Assembly: GCA_013396915.1 (NCBI GenBank)
Contig: VWZL01000355.1
Span: forward strand, 248,001-312,000
Reading direction: 5' to 3'
Length of the DNA: 64,000 nucleotides
Source of the DNA: Stercorarius parasiticus
Taxonomy: Eukaryota; Chordata; Aves; Charadriiformes; Stercorariidae
Positions 27,282 through 40,229 of the stretch are shown here, piece after piece; the first letter of the stretch is position 1; each line of letters begins with the position of its first letter. The position numbers and the translations under genes were made by a program. The notes under the pieces are model-generated. The model did no database searches and was not told the DNA's origin. It worked only from the letters and a program-made list of their open reading frames with translations.

Positions 27282-27445
27282 GTTGATCCTGTCTCTTGCT
27301 CTGCTTTACCCATGAGGTGGGCAAATCATCTTGTTCTCCCGTGCCGTAGTCTCCCCAAATGTAAAGTGAAAATAATGACACAGGTGTACAATCCACAATG
27401 TTATGAGATGCACAGGTGAAAAGTGATACTGAGAGACGCATCTTC
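27282..27445 (+). repeat. MIR SINE fossil, plus strand
   Basis: This is a long and well-recognisable copy of MIR, an ancient tRNA-derived SINE of amniotes. In order it shows the region after the tRNA head (gttgatcctgtctcttgctc, then ctgctttaccc), the 'gggcaaatcat' block that corresponds to 'gggcaagtcac', the 'cccgtgccgtagtctcccca' block, and 'aatgtaaagtgaaaataatg'. The diverged 'ccacaatgttatgagatgca' stretch before the tail follows. The order and spacing of four blocks make chance unlikely. The 5' tRNA-like promoter is not clearly present. Confidence 0.82.
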
Positions 27446-30400
27446 CACAGGTAGAGGACCACTGCAGCATGCTCCGTATGATTAAAATAGAGGAGTCAAG
27501 ACAGTAAAGAACTGAAGTCTGTAAGTACCTACTTTCCAAGAACAAAGATGGATATTTCTAAAGGGATTTTTGATTTGATTTCCAGTAAATGGCTGAAATT
27601 TTGACTGTGAAACTCAGCAATCCCTAAATATTCTGGCCTTCTAGAATAGTGTAGTGTCACAGCTTCAGAATTCCCATTCAGTTAACGGAAAGCCATCTCT
27701 GAAACGAAGCCTAGTACATAATAGGCAATACTAAAACAGGTCACAATTACTGTAATTTAACATTTAACTTGCAGCTTATAGAAAAAAGTAAAGACCTAGC
27801 TACTTGCGGTGTATACCATTGTGCAGCTTCCATAAAAAGTGTACAAACAGCCTTGCTACGTGAGACACAAAACCACTTTCCTAAATGTCACATTAAACTC
27901 ATCACTAGAATGAGAAATCTGTCTAATGTGATTGCTCTTCCTTCATAACAAAGGCAAAAATTACCAGTTCCTCAGAATCTAAAATGAGTTGTGATTGGTG
28001 TTAGACGAACTGACACTGAATATTCACTTGCACGTGTGTGAAAAGGCGTGTTAAAATGTATAAGTTTCACCTGCACTGATAACTTCTGCTCATCAGATGA
28101 AACCCTTTCTTCCATTACGTACTTAAGAGATTCATCTGAAGTCACTGACAAGCATACACAAAGCAAGTTGTAGCACATCATTGGTGGCGTCCTTCATTTT
28201 TTGAAAGCAAAAAATTATTGCTGCTGATAATGATATTGGCATTTATTAGTTTAGCTTGAGTAAATTGAATTGTGTCTTCAGATCGCTCATTGCACAACTA
28301 TAAAGTGAGAAGAGCCCTTCCGTTTCCAAAAAGATTAGATCAGAGTAACTGGTTTTGTCTCATTTGTGCCCATGGCATGGATATACAAACTGTGACAGTG
28401 AAGGGAATTCATGGAAGTGATCCCAGCCTGGACCACCTATTTAGATTTAACGGCATTTCACCAGCGGGGGCAATATAGAAATACTGCATTTGGAATTCAG
28501 TCCAGATGGCCCTTCCTGGTCGCTGACCATACAGCTGTGGGCTATTCACATTCATAGGTCTGAGATACAGTATATGGGAAGCAAAGTAACAAATAAATCT
28601 GGAGACATTGGAGCACCGCTGACATAAAAAGTGTGTTGATGTAACTGAAAGCCCTCAGTGACCATAAGCTTACAATGACCCAGAAAGCTAAGATATTGAT
28701 GTGCAGTGTAATGGTCCAGAAGAAAATACAACGATGACTCGTTTTTGCTCTCAAAGGCTTCACCTAGACTGGCACTTTGGGGAGAAGAGCATCGTAACAA
28801 AGGGATGGCACTTGTGCTTCAGGAAACAGTGCAATTGACTGTAGGCCAACAAAGACTCGCCTTCTCCTCATCTTACATGAGGGACAGAGACACATGATGG
28901 GAGGATCTGCCAGAGCCATGGCAGAAAGTGTTTGCACTCCCTACGTTTTACAAATTGTTAAGCTTTCTTTTTCTTAAAATTTCAGAAATTCTCAATCCAT
29001 GGGAAGAGGGAACAGAGGGAATCTAAACATGTAAGTACTTCAAGAGAAAAAGACCGATTTTGTTTGATTGCTGGCAGAGCCCTACCTTGTCCCGTGTGCA
29101 AATCCTGAGCTGCTATATGCCAGCATAATGCTACTTATTAGCTGAAGTTTTGACCCTAAATATTTCAGTTTTCCAGTTTCATCTTCAATAACATAGGAGA
29201 CTTTTCACAATGTTTAACAATGTTGGGGTTTGAATTTTCAAAATGTTCAGGAGTAGGCAGGTGTCCACTTGCCTTACAGTTACAACTGGGTAATATTTTC
29301 CCCTGTAAAAATGCCAGATTGATATCTGATGATTTTCCAGAGAACTATTTCACTTTTTTTGTGTTCAATTTGTTCAGTGTAAGATTTGCACATATTGATT
29401 TCCAGACAAGTTTTGACTTGCTGTTTCTCTGATCCTGTTGATCCTGACATTTGCACCAAAATGAATTACATTACCACTTTACACTAAAATGAAGTACAAA
29501 AGCTCTCCTTCATCTCAGTAAGAGAAAAATTGGTTTCCAAAACTGACCCTTGTTCCGCTAAAATCATACAGATAGAGATATTAGCCATGCTATCTGCAAT
29601 TCTATTACGTTTTTTCTTTCTTTCCATAATGAGTAAATATGCAACGTGTTAACCTTGAAATTTGACACATTTTTCTCTCATGCTTGCATGCCTCACAGGC
29701 AGTACCCAGGTATTTGACCTTATCTTGCTCAGGTGCTCCGTTACACGCAACGTAGGCTATGACAACCAGAGTTTTCCATGAGACAGAGTGTGCTTTGATT
29801 TTTTTTAAGGGAATCAGTTTTAGGGCTAAAATATTTCTCTAGAGAAGTGTCATGATACCATCTTGGCAGCTCATTTATTCTCTGTCTGCTCTTTCCAAGA
29901 GTATCTACAAATGTGTTTATAGATAACGCTTTACCTTGAAACTGCCCCAAAAGAATGCAGAACAGAGCACCCTGTTTTCATGCTGAAGAATATGCAGGTA
30001 AAATAGGATTACTCATTTTTTCAGGATTTCCAGCAGCTGCACACTCTGTTCTGCAACGAGACTCTTATCCATGGTCTTGTCACTGAATGCATTACAGAAA
30101 AATAATAATATTCATTAATTACATTTTAATTTGCACCTATCTATCTCAAATGTAGTTGCATTAGACTAGACTGTCCACGATCATAAATTAAATCTTCTAT
30201 CATCATGTTGCAAAGAATGAGAACTTTTTTGGGGAGAGATATTGGTGTTTGTAATTTAGGATTAAGAATATGCATGTGCAAGTCTGGTCCCTGATCATTC
30301 TCTACAATGTGTTGCTGAGAGACATTATTTTTCCCAGGTACTTTTTCTCATTTCTCCTTCTTTCAGAAGTCCTATTATGTTAGCTTTAGAGGGCTTGCTT

Positions 30401-33189
30401 ACTTAAGGGTCATATCCTGTGAGTACAGCTGAATGAATTATGTGTAATAAAAGATGAGAGTTCCTCTGGACTTCATTTAAAGTTTGCTGCTCAAGAGGCT
30501 GGAAACTTGCTATGTCTTTGCTCTTTCCTCAAGTATTCCCAAAAGCTCAAATCACAATAGATCACTTGGGAGCTTGAAATGATATGTCTGTTGCCTACAG
30601 ACCTTGGAGCAGAGAGGAGGGAAATTGAGGTCTTGACCTATAAGTCCAAGTCTGTATGGAAAAGGCTACTCACCAAATGCCACCTACATTAGAATCTCTC
30701 CTGCTTATTTGAGTTTGTTGGTAAATTACATGTTCAGTAACTGTTGTCCTTGAAGTCTCTCCAAGACTTACTGAACCTCAGTGTTAACCTTTTGCCAGCC
30801 TGAAAATTGACTGTTTATTTCTGTTTTTAGTTTTTTACCTCTTTTAGCTAGTTTCTAATACATGGCAGACCTTTACCTTTCACCTCAGGACTACTTAGTT
30901 CCCATAATCGCCTTCTGTGAAGGACTTTGATGAAGTCTTTTTGAAAGTCCAGACAAATTATATCTACCATTTCCCTTCACCCACTCCCTTCCAGACGTTC
31001 AAGGAATTGGCAGATTGGCGGTGAGGTGTGATGCGCAGTGCCGAGTTCTCGGTCAGCACAGTCAAACCATCAGTAATCTTTCGCGGGTGGAAACTAGGGA
31101 AAGATGTTACAGGAGAGAGCAGAGCTCTGGGGGGCGAAAGGTGAAGGAGGAAACAAATTGCATCTGATGACCTTTCCTCCTGATGAAATAAAAACTCTTG
31201 TCTTGGATCAGATATATCATTTTCTCTGAGAAAATGGGGTGTTTTTTAGAATCCATACGTAGCTAAAGGTTTCTTCTGCTTGATTATGGTATCAAGCACA
31301 GTGAATGCACAAGACACTGACAGAGAACACGGGGAGCCCTCTCAGCATGATGGTGGAACGTATTGGTGGGCAAGGAATATGACATTTAGGTTAGATTAGG
31401 TAAAAGCATGTGTTTTACAGCCCTCGAATTCAGAAAGGTTTTTCTCAATGCTTTTTCCTTTCAGAGGCACTCAATCCAATCTCCTTGCCTCCCATTTTAT
31501 AATTGAGATGCCTCTTCTCAGGAAAGCAGGAGAGCACCATAAAATACTACTATTTTTATAGTTTCCGTTCACTTCTCTTAAAATTAAACATTATGCTGTA
31601 CCACATTTTCTGTACCTGCCAAACTGCAAACCTTTCAAAAAAGCCACGAAAACATTGGGGTTGGCATATTGCTTGCCCTGTAACTCTGACGCTTGCAGAT
31701 TAGCAGTTTGTCAAGCAGCAGCATGAATAGGCAGATATCACAGGAAAAGCTGAGATTTTCCAGCAGTAATGTTCTTGAAAGCTGCATATGCAATGCACTA
31801 GCTTCTGTGAGCACCTTCAGCGAAGTGCATGTTTTTCAGCTAGTTGACAGGGATGTTAGAAGGTTTGGATTTTTTTATTCCATCTAGTGTATTCATTACT
31901 CCAGTTAACCCATTCTCACGTATAGTCCTTTTCCTGAACCTCCCAGTCTACCACAGAGAAAGGCGAGGAAGCACAAAGACATTTCTTTCTCCTGCCCCAC
32001 TTTTCACTATCCAGAAGCAGTCAAAATGTTTTCCACTTCTGGTCTTCCAGAAAGGATGGAGAGCATGTTAAGGGAAGCTTTTGGGATAAGCTGTTGGAAA
32101 TGGAATAGATTGTACCCTTGTACATTCCTTATCCCATCCCCTAATTACTTTTTTCCCTGTTTTCTGTTTTTCTAGGTCTGTAGAGAAATTTGGCATTTCT
32201 GGTATTGTTGCTAAGATAATCATGGCCTTACCTGGTGTTACTGATGTAGTCCTCTAGGTGCTGTTGGCCTTGCAAGACTGCACTTGCCAAAGTCCCCTTA
32301 ATGCTCTCTTACAGTTTTCTATGAAGCTTGGCCATCTCTCATGTAACTGTCCTTTATGTGGCTGACCTCTAGTCCTAAGAGTTTTGTGATAGACCTACAG
32401 ACCAGTTCCAGTGTCCCTGGAAATGTCCCAGTATCCCTGAGGTGTCTCCAGACACCGGATAGTCACTAAGTTTTAGGTATGCTTAGACACAGGAGGTCTG
32501 GGATGACTACTTTTGCAAGGCATTTGCCTTCACAGTTGGCAAGTCCTTTCTGCAGAGTAATCACAAGTCTGTCTTCACCTGCAAATATAAGCGTAGAATT
32601 CTAGACCCTCATGAATGGTATGGTCCAGATCTGGAGAATTAATTTAGGACACGAGGTGCAAAAACCAACTGCAAACTGTGTCTTTATTCTGCCTCTGCTT
32701 GCATTGCAGAATATGTCCCAGCCCAGAATGGTACTTCTGTTGAGGAGCTATTTGGTAAAAAGCAACACAGTTTCTAGGACTGCTTAAAGAACCTTTTTCT
32801 GGTAAGGACTGAGAATAAGAACCTAGTGGTTTCTCCATTATGACAGACTTTTTATTGTGTTGTCAACATGTTTTGGTTTGGAGTAAAAAAAAATCTTATT
32901 TTCACTGCAGCTGCAGCTGAAACAAGTTGATAAAGGAAAATCTCAATTAAGACACATTCAGCCTACATGTTGTTGACCCAAGGTATAAATACATTTCAGG
33001 TGACAGAAATAATTCAATGTTATCCAGCCTCCAACCCAAACAGCTTTTGTCTTCAAGCTGTTCCCAAGAATTCCCTTGAATCCCTAAGAATTCTTAGCTA
33101 ATTTCAGCTGGTATACATAAATAAGTCTGCCATTTTTAACACCCCTCTTTGGGGTTAGCTTGTTCAGGCACCATTAGCCCAGTACACAG
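27446..33189. other. Unique non-coding DNA
   Basis: No gene is supported. A modest cluster of CpG dinucleotides lies at about 31010-31140. Open frames are under 85 codons and lack motifs. Confidence 0.7.
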
Positions 33190-35252
33190 AAACTTTGCAA
33201 GCAGGGTATGCGCGACTTCAGAACAAAACAGGTTTATTGCCTGACACACACACAAGATACCTGGGATTTAGGGAGCTATGGGGCTGAGCACGCTCACTGC
33301 TCAGGACAGACTGGGAGACTCTTTGCTGGCCAGGCAGACAGACGTCAGGAGGGGACAGATTGCAACTCTGCAGCTCCTGGGCAGGTCCTTGGTGTTGCTG
33401 AGCTGCCATCCTCCACTCGCTCCATCGATGTGGACAGCCCCGAGGGCTTGAGCTGAGAATCTAACAGCTCCTAGCCCCTACAAGGCTCCCTGTTTTTTCC
33501 CCGTAAACATTTAATATCTTTTCACATTGTCGATTTTCTAATTTTCTTCTTAAATCATTGAGCTACTCACGCTCCCCATCTCAGTTGCCTGACCTCTCTC
33601 TGCAGTTTCACCTCTCTCCTCCTCCTGCAGGCTTTTCATAGCTCTCACTCACAGCTCAGCAATTTTCTCTGAGGCCTGAGCCAAGGTTAAGTACCAGAGC
33701 AGGGCTTTGTGTCCTTGGCTTTGCATCCCTCCTGCAGGGAGGAAGGTTTGACAGAGGTTACCGAGTGAGAGAGCCACAGTTCTCACTTTGGCAAGAGGTA
33801 CAGTAAGAAACGCCACAGGGAAGCGCAGACAGGAGCCATATGGTTGGAGAAGTCAGGGTATAAATCATATCTATTACACTAAAATAGCTCAAGGAAATAT
33901 ATTTTAGCTTTAATGGTAAATGACTGAGAAAGTTGAATTATATGCTAAAAGCATGTAAATGTTTACTAGAACATTAAGAGGAAATATTTTTTCCCCAATT
34001 TATATTTTTAAAAAAGCATTACCCAGAGCCAAATTCTTTGCTCATATTATGAACATGCTGATTTTGAAGGTACTTAGTCCAAAAAAAAAAAGTTGAACAC
34101 TGTACTATTATTCTGAATAACTAGAAATAGATACACAGCGATGACCTTTTTTTAGCAGTGTTGGGATGACAATCTAGTAATATGGCAAGAAATAAGTCCT
34201 GGTACTTGGACTGTGAGATCAGAGGTTTCTCATTTCTTCAGGGAAGCAGAGTCTCTGCCATGTATTTGGTTGCTAATATTGTCCCTTAAAGATAAGTGTT
34301 AATAAGTGACAATAAACAAAACACTACCTCGGTGACATATTTTTTCTTTAACCCTTTCCTAAAACGTTTTTTTTTTAATTGATGAAGGTAAGTTTGCTTT
34401 GTTTTTATTTTCCCTATATTAAAGCTCAACAGCAAATAATGGAAATTTTGCAGCAGACAAATTCCACATTAAAGACTTAAATGTAAACTGATACTGTAAC
34501 TAAGCTGAGGACACTTGGTTACAAAAGGTCTGCAAAAGAATAATGTGTTTTTATTTTATCTGCACAGATTAATCTGACTCTGAAAAGGTTGGAATGACTG
34601 CACATACAGGACTGTGCAGAGTAAGGGTGGTCTGTTCTTCAGGTTACAATAGACATGCAAATAAATTATTTACCTCAAGGAGGAGCAGAAGTTGTAAGGG
34701 TGATTGTTAAGGGTGGCAAAACCCAGTGGGCTGAAGGGCTTTCTTTGGGGGTTTTAGCCCTTCCTGCCCCATAGAGGCAAGAGGCAGCTGCTTCCAGATC
34801 TGTCCAGGCTAAACACAAACTCCTGATACATATATACAGACATGGTATGGACAAGTCTGGACGCAAATGGATTAACAGAAGCAGGAGGACAGTACCTTTA
34901 TAAGCACCCACAGAAACCATATGCAGCAAAAATAAGGACTTGTGCTCAGGCAACAGGTTCTTTCACTAGTATCTACTGTGCTTTAAGTCCCTTCATACCT
35001 GTGGTCCACAACACTTCACCTACCCCACAGCTAGTCTGGCACGAAGGTCACTAGCATACCACTTGCACGCAGATAACAGAAGACACTCAGATAAAATAGT
35101 TAGAGTTTAATAAGAACACAGGCTGACAAGGTGCAGCCTTGGTAAGGCCAAGGTCCTGCTTACAAGCGAAGATGTCCCGCTTCTCTCTGTTTTCCAGTGG
35201 TTGCTCCTCCACAAGCCACTTTGGTCCCTCCCGTTCCTTCCCTTTTGCCCTT
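33190..35252. other. Higher-GC patch, possibly old repeat
   Basis: GC content rises visibly at 33190-33500, 33560-33840 and 34660-35250. On the minus strand, AATAAA-type signals sit at about 33232 (complement of tttatt) and within ttaataagaac near 35108, the arrangement expected of poly(A) regions in reverse-oriented LTRs. I recognise no family, see no LTR pair, and the open frames (82 and 92 codons) show no domain. Confidence 0.35.
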
Positions 35253-35330
35253 TTCACAGAATGGCTGAGGTTGGAAGTGACCTCTGGAGATCATCTGGTC
35301 CAACTGCCCCTGCTCAAGCTGCAGTAGGAT
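35253..35330 (-). mobile_element. CR1 LINE 3' scrap, minus strand
   Basis: The plus strand reads ttcacagaatggctgaggtt, then ggaagtgacctctggagatc, then atctggtccaactgcccctg, the complement of the final 70-80 bases of a CR1 element. The rest is missing. It marks the end of a GC-richer patch. Confidence 0.9.
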
Positions 35331-36150
35331 TTTTGAGCTCTATTTAGAGAGCGAGTGAAGTGACTTCACTCTGGTCTGCTGCAGGTACGACAAAGCACCC
35401 TCACAGTTGCACATCTTCAGTGACTGTTTCCTCGGCTGCCCTCCAAAGCAGTATGGAGAAAAACATTGCCCTCTCCTACCTATTTTGTTTGTTTGAAGAG
35501 CCTACAGGAACAGAAAACTAAGACATATGTGTACCTCTTTGGGCTAGTGAAATTGCAGTGTTAAATAATTTTACAAAGTGGACATGGAAGCTGCTTATTT
35601 TTCAATCAGAAATTCGAAGACATCGTTGCACTTACCTCACTCTCCCCTATGGGGAGGGAAAAAGCAATTATTAGTGCTTTGAAATTCCACATGAATTCAT
35701 TTCAGTTTTGTTTTTATGGCCCTCTGAAAAATAATTCAAAGAGAGCGGGGAGAGAAGGTTTTACTTTTATGGTTCTTCTATATATCTAAACTGACATGAA
35801 CGGTAAGTGGCATAGCTATGATTAGAATGAAGAGTATGGAAGATAGGGTCATCATAAAGTATTTATAACGGCAAGTTGTATATTTTCCCTGTCAGAGAAG
35901 AATGGATGGGAAAGCAGTAAAGCTGAATTAAGTTAAAAATATGAAATGTCAGTTGGTGTTGAGAATACTTGATGCCGGATTGCTTTGAATAAACAAAAGG
36001 AAGGACAAAAGTGTTTGAGAAGAATATATCATAGTTCCTTTCTTTCCAGTCACTTTGGTGAATTTTTTCTGAATTAAAACTTACATATTTTGACCTCTAT
36101 TTTTCTGGTGCTTAAGATGATCTGCTAAAGTTCACATATGCTAAGTAAGT
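35331..36150. other. Unique non-coding DNA between two CR1 pieces
   Basis: Nothing recognisable lies here. The two CR1 pieces that flank it point in opposite directions and belong to different 3'-end types, so they are independent insertions. Confidence 0.65.
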
Positions 36151-36378
36151 GTTTCAGACTAGACAGAAGGAAGACTTTTTTAGGATGAGGGTGATGAAGC
36201 ACCGGAACAGGTTGCCCAGAGTGCTGGTAGATTCCCCACCCGTGGACACATTCAAGGTCAGATTGGATGAGACTCTGAGCAACCTGAGGTGTTTGAAGAT
36301 GTCCCTGTTCATTGCAGGGGGGTTGGACTAGATGATCTTTAAAGGTCCGTTCCAACCCAAACTATTCTATGATTCTAC
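36151..36378 (+). mobile_element. CR1 LINE 3' fragment with intact tail, plus strand
   Basis: This is a 5'-truncated CR1 in forward orientation. It begins near gtttcagactagacagaagg. It passes through the end of ORF2, readable at about 36150-36330 with residues such as RNRLPRVLVDSPPVDTFKVR. It ends in the canonical sequence ggttggactagatgatcttt, then aaaggtccgttccaacccaa, then ctattctatgattcta. That octamer-type ATTCTATGATTCT tail is diagnostic of CR1. The 'ctgagcaacctgaggtgttt' and 'gatgtccctgttcattgcag' blocks place it in a different subfamily from the minus-strand copy at 4543-4925. About 228 bases are kept. Confidence 0.96.
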
Positions 36379-38344
36379 TAAAACACTAGATGTTGGAAAT
36401 GAGAAAAAGTGAACATAAACTTTAAATGCCACATGAAATATTTTTGTGTGTTAAAAGATTAGAGAGTAGATGAAAAATCATGATTACAATGTTTTAAGCA
36501 CTGGAGCAAAGAGTTCTGCAAGATCTTAAAATATTTTACTATTTCAAGCGTAAGCAGCCATGCAGCAACATATGCTACATATCCTAAAGAACCGGGCCTT
36601 AGTTAATATCTTAACCGTTCTTTTAGAGCTGCTTCTTTGAGCCATGTAGACTTTCTAACTTTTAAAATATACTGCCCGTTTTTCTTTAGAATATTTCTTT
36701 AGGAAAATATTTTTATTTTTTAGGGAGGAAGTATTTTGTAAAATACAAATATAACCAAACTTGCATTGCTGAAGGGACTTTGATTCCCCTTCCTTGCTAG
36801 TGATGCAGGCCGTGACTGTGCAAATGAAGATCTGGAGGTAAGTGATTTGCAGAATCTCCAGATGACTGTAATTTGTTGTAAATTACAAGGTATTCTGGGG
36901 ACAACAGGAATAGGGACAGTAGAGCATATGAACTAAGGTATGTTGCCTGGCGGACCCTAAAAAGATTGGCTGTATTTTGTCTTTTCTGGTAGAACTAAAA
37001 TTTATCTAGAAAACAACTGGTGAGTAGTGCTAGCTGAGATTTTTCGAAATACAGCATATGTATATGTGTATGCACACGCATGTAGGTCTGTGGGCATGGG
37101 AAGGAGATGCTTCTGAGACACAGTTTTCCTGATTTCACTCTTCACCAGCTCTCCCTGGAATTGCAGGGGGCATAGGCACAGCAATAAGTTAAAAATAGAA
37201 TAAGTCATGGATCTGGGAGAATACAGAGACTTACCAATTTAATTACCTTGAAAGACCTTTTCAAATAACTGCATTCCCAACAACAATATGCTGTTAGTTG
37301 TTTGCTAAGGTTTGTAACAAAGGCTTTATGGACTGTATGTCAACTGGTCATTCCAAGCTTCCCAGAATAATGCAGGAATTATGAATATAAATATTACAAT
37401 TTTCTGGTTAGAAAACAATTCAATTATCTCAGGAGTTTCCCAAATATTTTTTTTAAATTAGTATTTTGATAATCAGGAAAGATAATGCTCATGTTGATCA
37501 CTCGTACACACATGATTTTGCATATTACTGTGGAACTGCTAAGGAAGAAGTAAGCAAGTGTGAAAATATTTGCAGGCTCAGAACGGAAGCGATTCACAGT
37601 AGAATGGCTGTGGCAAAATTTTGGAGGAGGATTGAGGTAAAAGTGTTTTGGGAATCATATTCAGATTTCTTTAAAAATATGTAAATCAGCAACCATAATG
37701 TAGAATCAGCTATGATATACTGTAGCCTATATCACAAATGCACTGCCAGATATTATTCTGTTGGTATCCCAGCTGTCACTTCTAGTAGGCTAAAATGCCA
37801 GTTTTGATTAAAAGCTTTATCTGATACAGTTCAGGGGAGACATAAATGATGAAAACTCCTTCTAAACTTTGAGCATTCTGTTTGACAGATTCAACAATAA
37901 GTGATAGTTTCCTCCCAAGGGGATTAACAGAGGATATGGCATTGGCAATAGTGTTACACTGTGAATATATTCTGGTTTTAATTGCTGTTATTTTATTATA
38001 CTACTAGGGATTAGACAATCTATTTAGTTGGAAAAAGTGTATCCTTTGGACAAACTAAGTATTTTCCATTAACAGCAGTAAATCCTTCATAAAGATAAAA
38101 TTACAATGAAATTAATTACATCCGGAACTTGTCAGGAATATCCACTCATATTCCCTAAAATATTTTATATGTGTCTGCTGACTTGATTTTCTTGGAAAAT
38201 AATATATTCATTTAAAAGAGAAAGCTTTGTGGCCAGGCAGAGAAAATGCGGAAAGAGAGCACACAAGAGCTAGGTTTTACACTTAATACTGTCACTGAGC
38301 AAGGAATTTCATCCTCCTCTGCCTTCTGCCTCTTCGATCCATTC
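36379..38344. other. Unique non-coding DNA
   Basis: AT-rich sequence with no gene, repeat or structured element that I recognise. Confidence 0.7.
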
Positions 38345-38450
38345 ACTCACTCTCTTGTCTGTTTAGACTGCAAACTCTTTGGGGCTGGGGGTGAATCTGG
38401 ACCTCTTTGTACTGTGGAATTCACCCAAAGCTTAGTCCTCACCACTGAAT
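38345..38450 (+). repeat. L2/MIR-like 3' tail fossil
   Basis: The block cttgtctgtttagactgcaa, then actctttggggctggggg, matches the hallmark 3' end shared by L2 LINEs and MIR-type SINEs ('tagactgtaagctctttggggcaggg'). A diverged downstream part includes 'ctttgtactgtgg'. The signature is about 35 bases; the remainder is too diverged to align by eye. It lies inside the longest open frame of the window (38246-38851), which helps explain that frame away. Confidence 0.55.
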
Positions 38451-38562
38451 TTTGCCTTGACTTGACCTCCAAAATTAAGAAACAATTTGTGTTACAAAGA
38501 ACATTCAGAATCCTGTTTCAGGAAATTTCTTTTGCCAAAAGTCTCTTTTTCATGAGTGCTTT

Positions 38563-38611
38563 AAAAAAAAAAAAAAAAGAAAGAAAAGAAAAGAAAAAAA
38601 AAAGAAGAAAA
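38563..38611. repeat. A-rich purine tract
   Basis: About 49 bases of adenine with interspersed guanines. Read in frame it gives the lysine/arginine-rich stretch of the 201-codon open frame at 38246-38851, which I regard as non-coding. Confidence 0.85.
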
Positions 38612-40229
38612 GTTTCCTTTACTTTGGCTTTTATTTATTTTTCTGCTCCAGTGATGCTCATGGAGCTCATTTACTTCCTCTCGTACTCCCAACAGGGTGC
38701 CTGCGCTTTCTTTCAGATGCACAAATCCATATTCCTTCAGCAATCAGGGGCCAGATCTTGCATCTGTCTATCACTCTTTATGGAGAAGGCTCAGATAAGA
38801 TTCGTGCATTGTCAGACAGCCGTATATTTTGTGGAGGCTCCTGCTGTTTGAACTACTGTCTTCTATAAAACACCCTGATTGTTTCTTAGCTTTTTTCTGA
38901 ATGATGCCGATGACAGCCGGGATTCCACTGAGGAGTTTTCACAGACTCTCATCATACACTTTATTACTATTTATAAGCATAACTGATGGTGTTCTTGTTG
39001 GAGAATAAATATTACTGGAAGATTTATTGTGATGAAATTGGAATTTTGCTGTTAGCTGCTAGAGATACGGGGATATAAGCATTTACTAGTCTTACAGGTA
39101 ATGGATTATTTGATTCCTCAATCACAGCAGCAGAATCTGAGCCAGTGCTTAAGAAATTGTGGAAAAATTTCCGATGGCCTTCGATGATCTTTTGTTGGAG
39201 CCCGAAGAAGAAAACTATGTTTACAGAAAGTCAAGAAATTATAGGATTATTTTTTAATTAGCTGTGACACTCCAAATGTTAAGTCTCATTACCTTTTCAG
39301 TTGATGTTCAGTCAAACATCCTCATATTAATAATATTAAATAAAATAAATACGGGATAAATTGAGATTGAGCTAGATGAAACAGTGCTAATATGGTTTGA
39401 ATTTGCATATTTTTTTGCTTTATTTATTCAACACTGCAATGAAATCTTAATGGAATTTGCCCTTCAAAAGGGCAAATCCAGACTAACACTGTTAATGGTA
39501 GTACAGAATTATGATTCAAAAAGTCGCTTAATTTTTTCTTGTTTATTACCACATAGTGTTTTCGTGTGAGATAATTTTATTATTAATGATCTAATTGACC
39601 TATTGCCAAAAAAAACACCCAACCACTCAAAACACCCAACACAGGAAAATCATCCCAACACGTTTCTAATCAGACCATGCTAAAGCATGTAGTTGCTATT
39701 AAAGCACAGGATTAGCTGTGTTAATTCTTCATACGGTACACCTTTTTATAATCTGCTTGCGGTATAAGGTTATAATGAAGGTTTTGAAACTTTGTCCTGA
39801 AGGTTTTGTCAGCTCCATGTATCTCATCATAACGCCAACAACTGCAGTCTAATGAGAGTGGAGAATTGTAATTCCCTTGTGCACCAGTCTGGGGAATAGG
39901 TCTTATTCCATGTTAATGGTTGTTCAGCACGTGCTGCAGGACTTTATTGTGAGGAAGAGACGCACAGTCCATCTGAATACACCTGTCGGTAGTGGGACAC
40001 CTCATGGTAGTCTCAATTTGATGCTAAAGCTACCATGACAAAAGGATCCCAAAGGTATTCCTGCAAGTAGCCCATCAAGTTGGCAAAGAAAAATTATCTT
40101 CCCCAGTTCATTCTGTGGGTCACAAATTCTCAGGTTTGTCTCATGGATATTCTGGCTGGAAAGCAATGCAAGCAGCTCCCTGAGGAACCCGATGCCATTG
40201 CTAATGCAGGACACTGAGGTCTAAAATTG
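38612..40229. other. Unique non-coding DNA
   Basis: No gene or recognisable repeat. A C/A-rich patch near 39608-39645 repeats the word aacaccca in slightly varied form. Confidence 0.65.
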
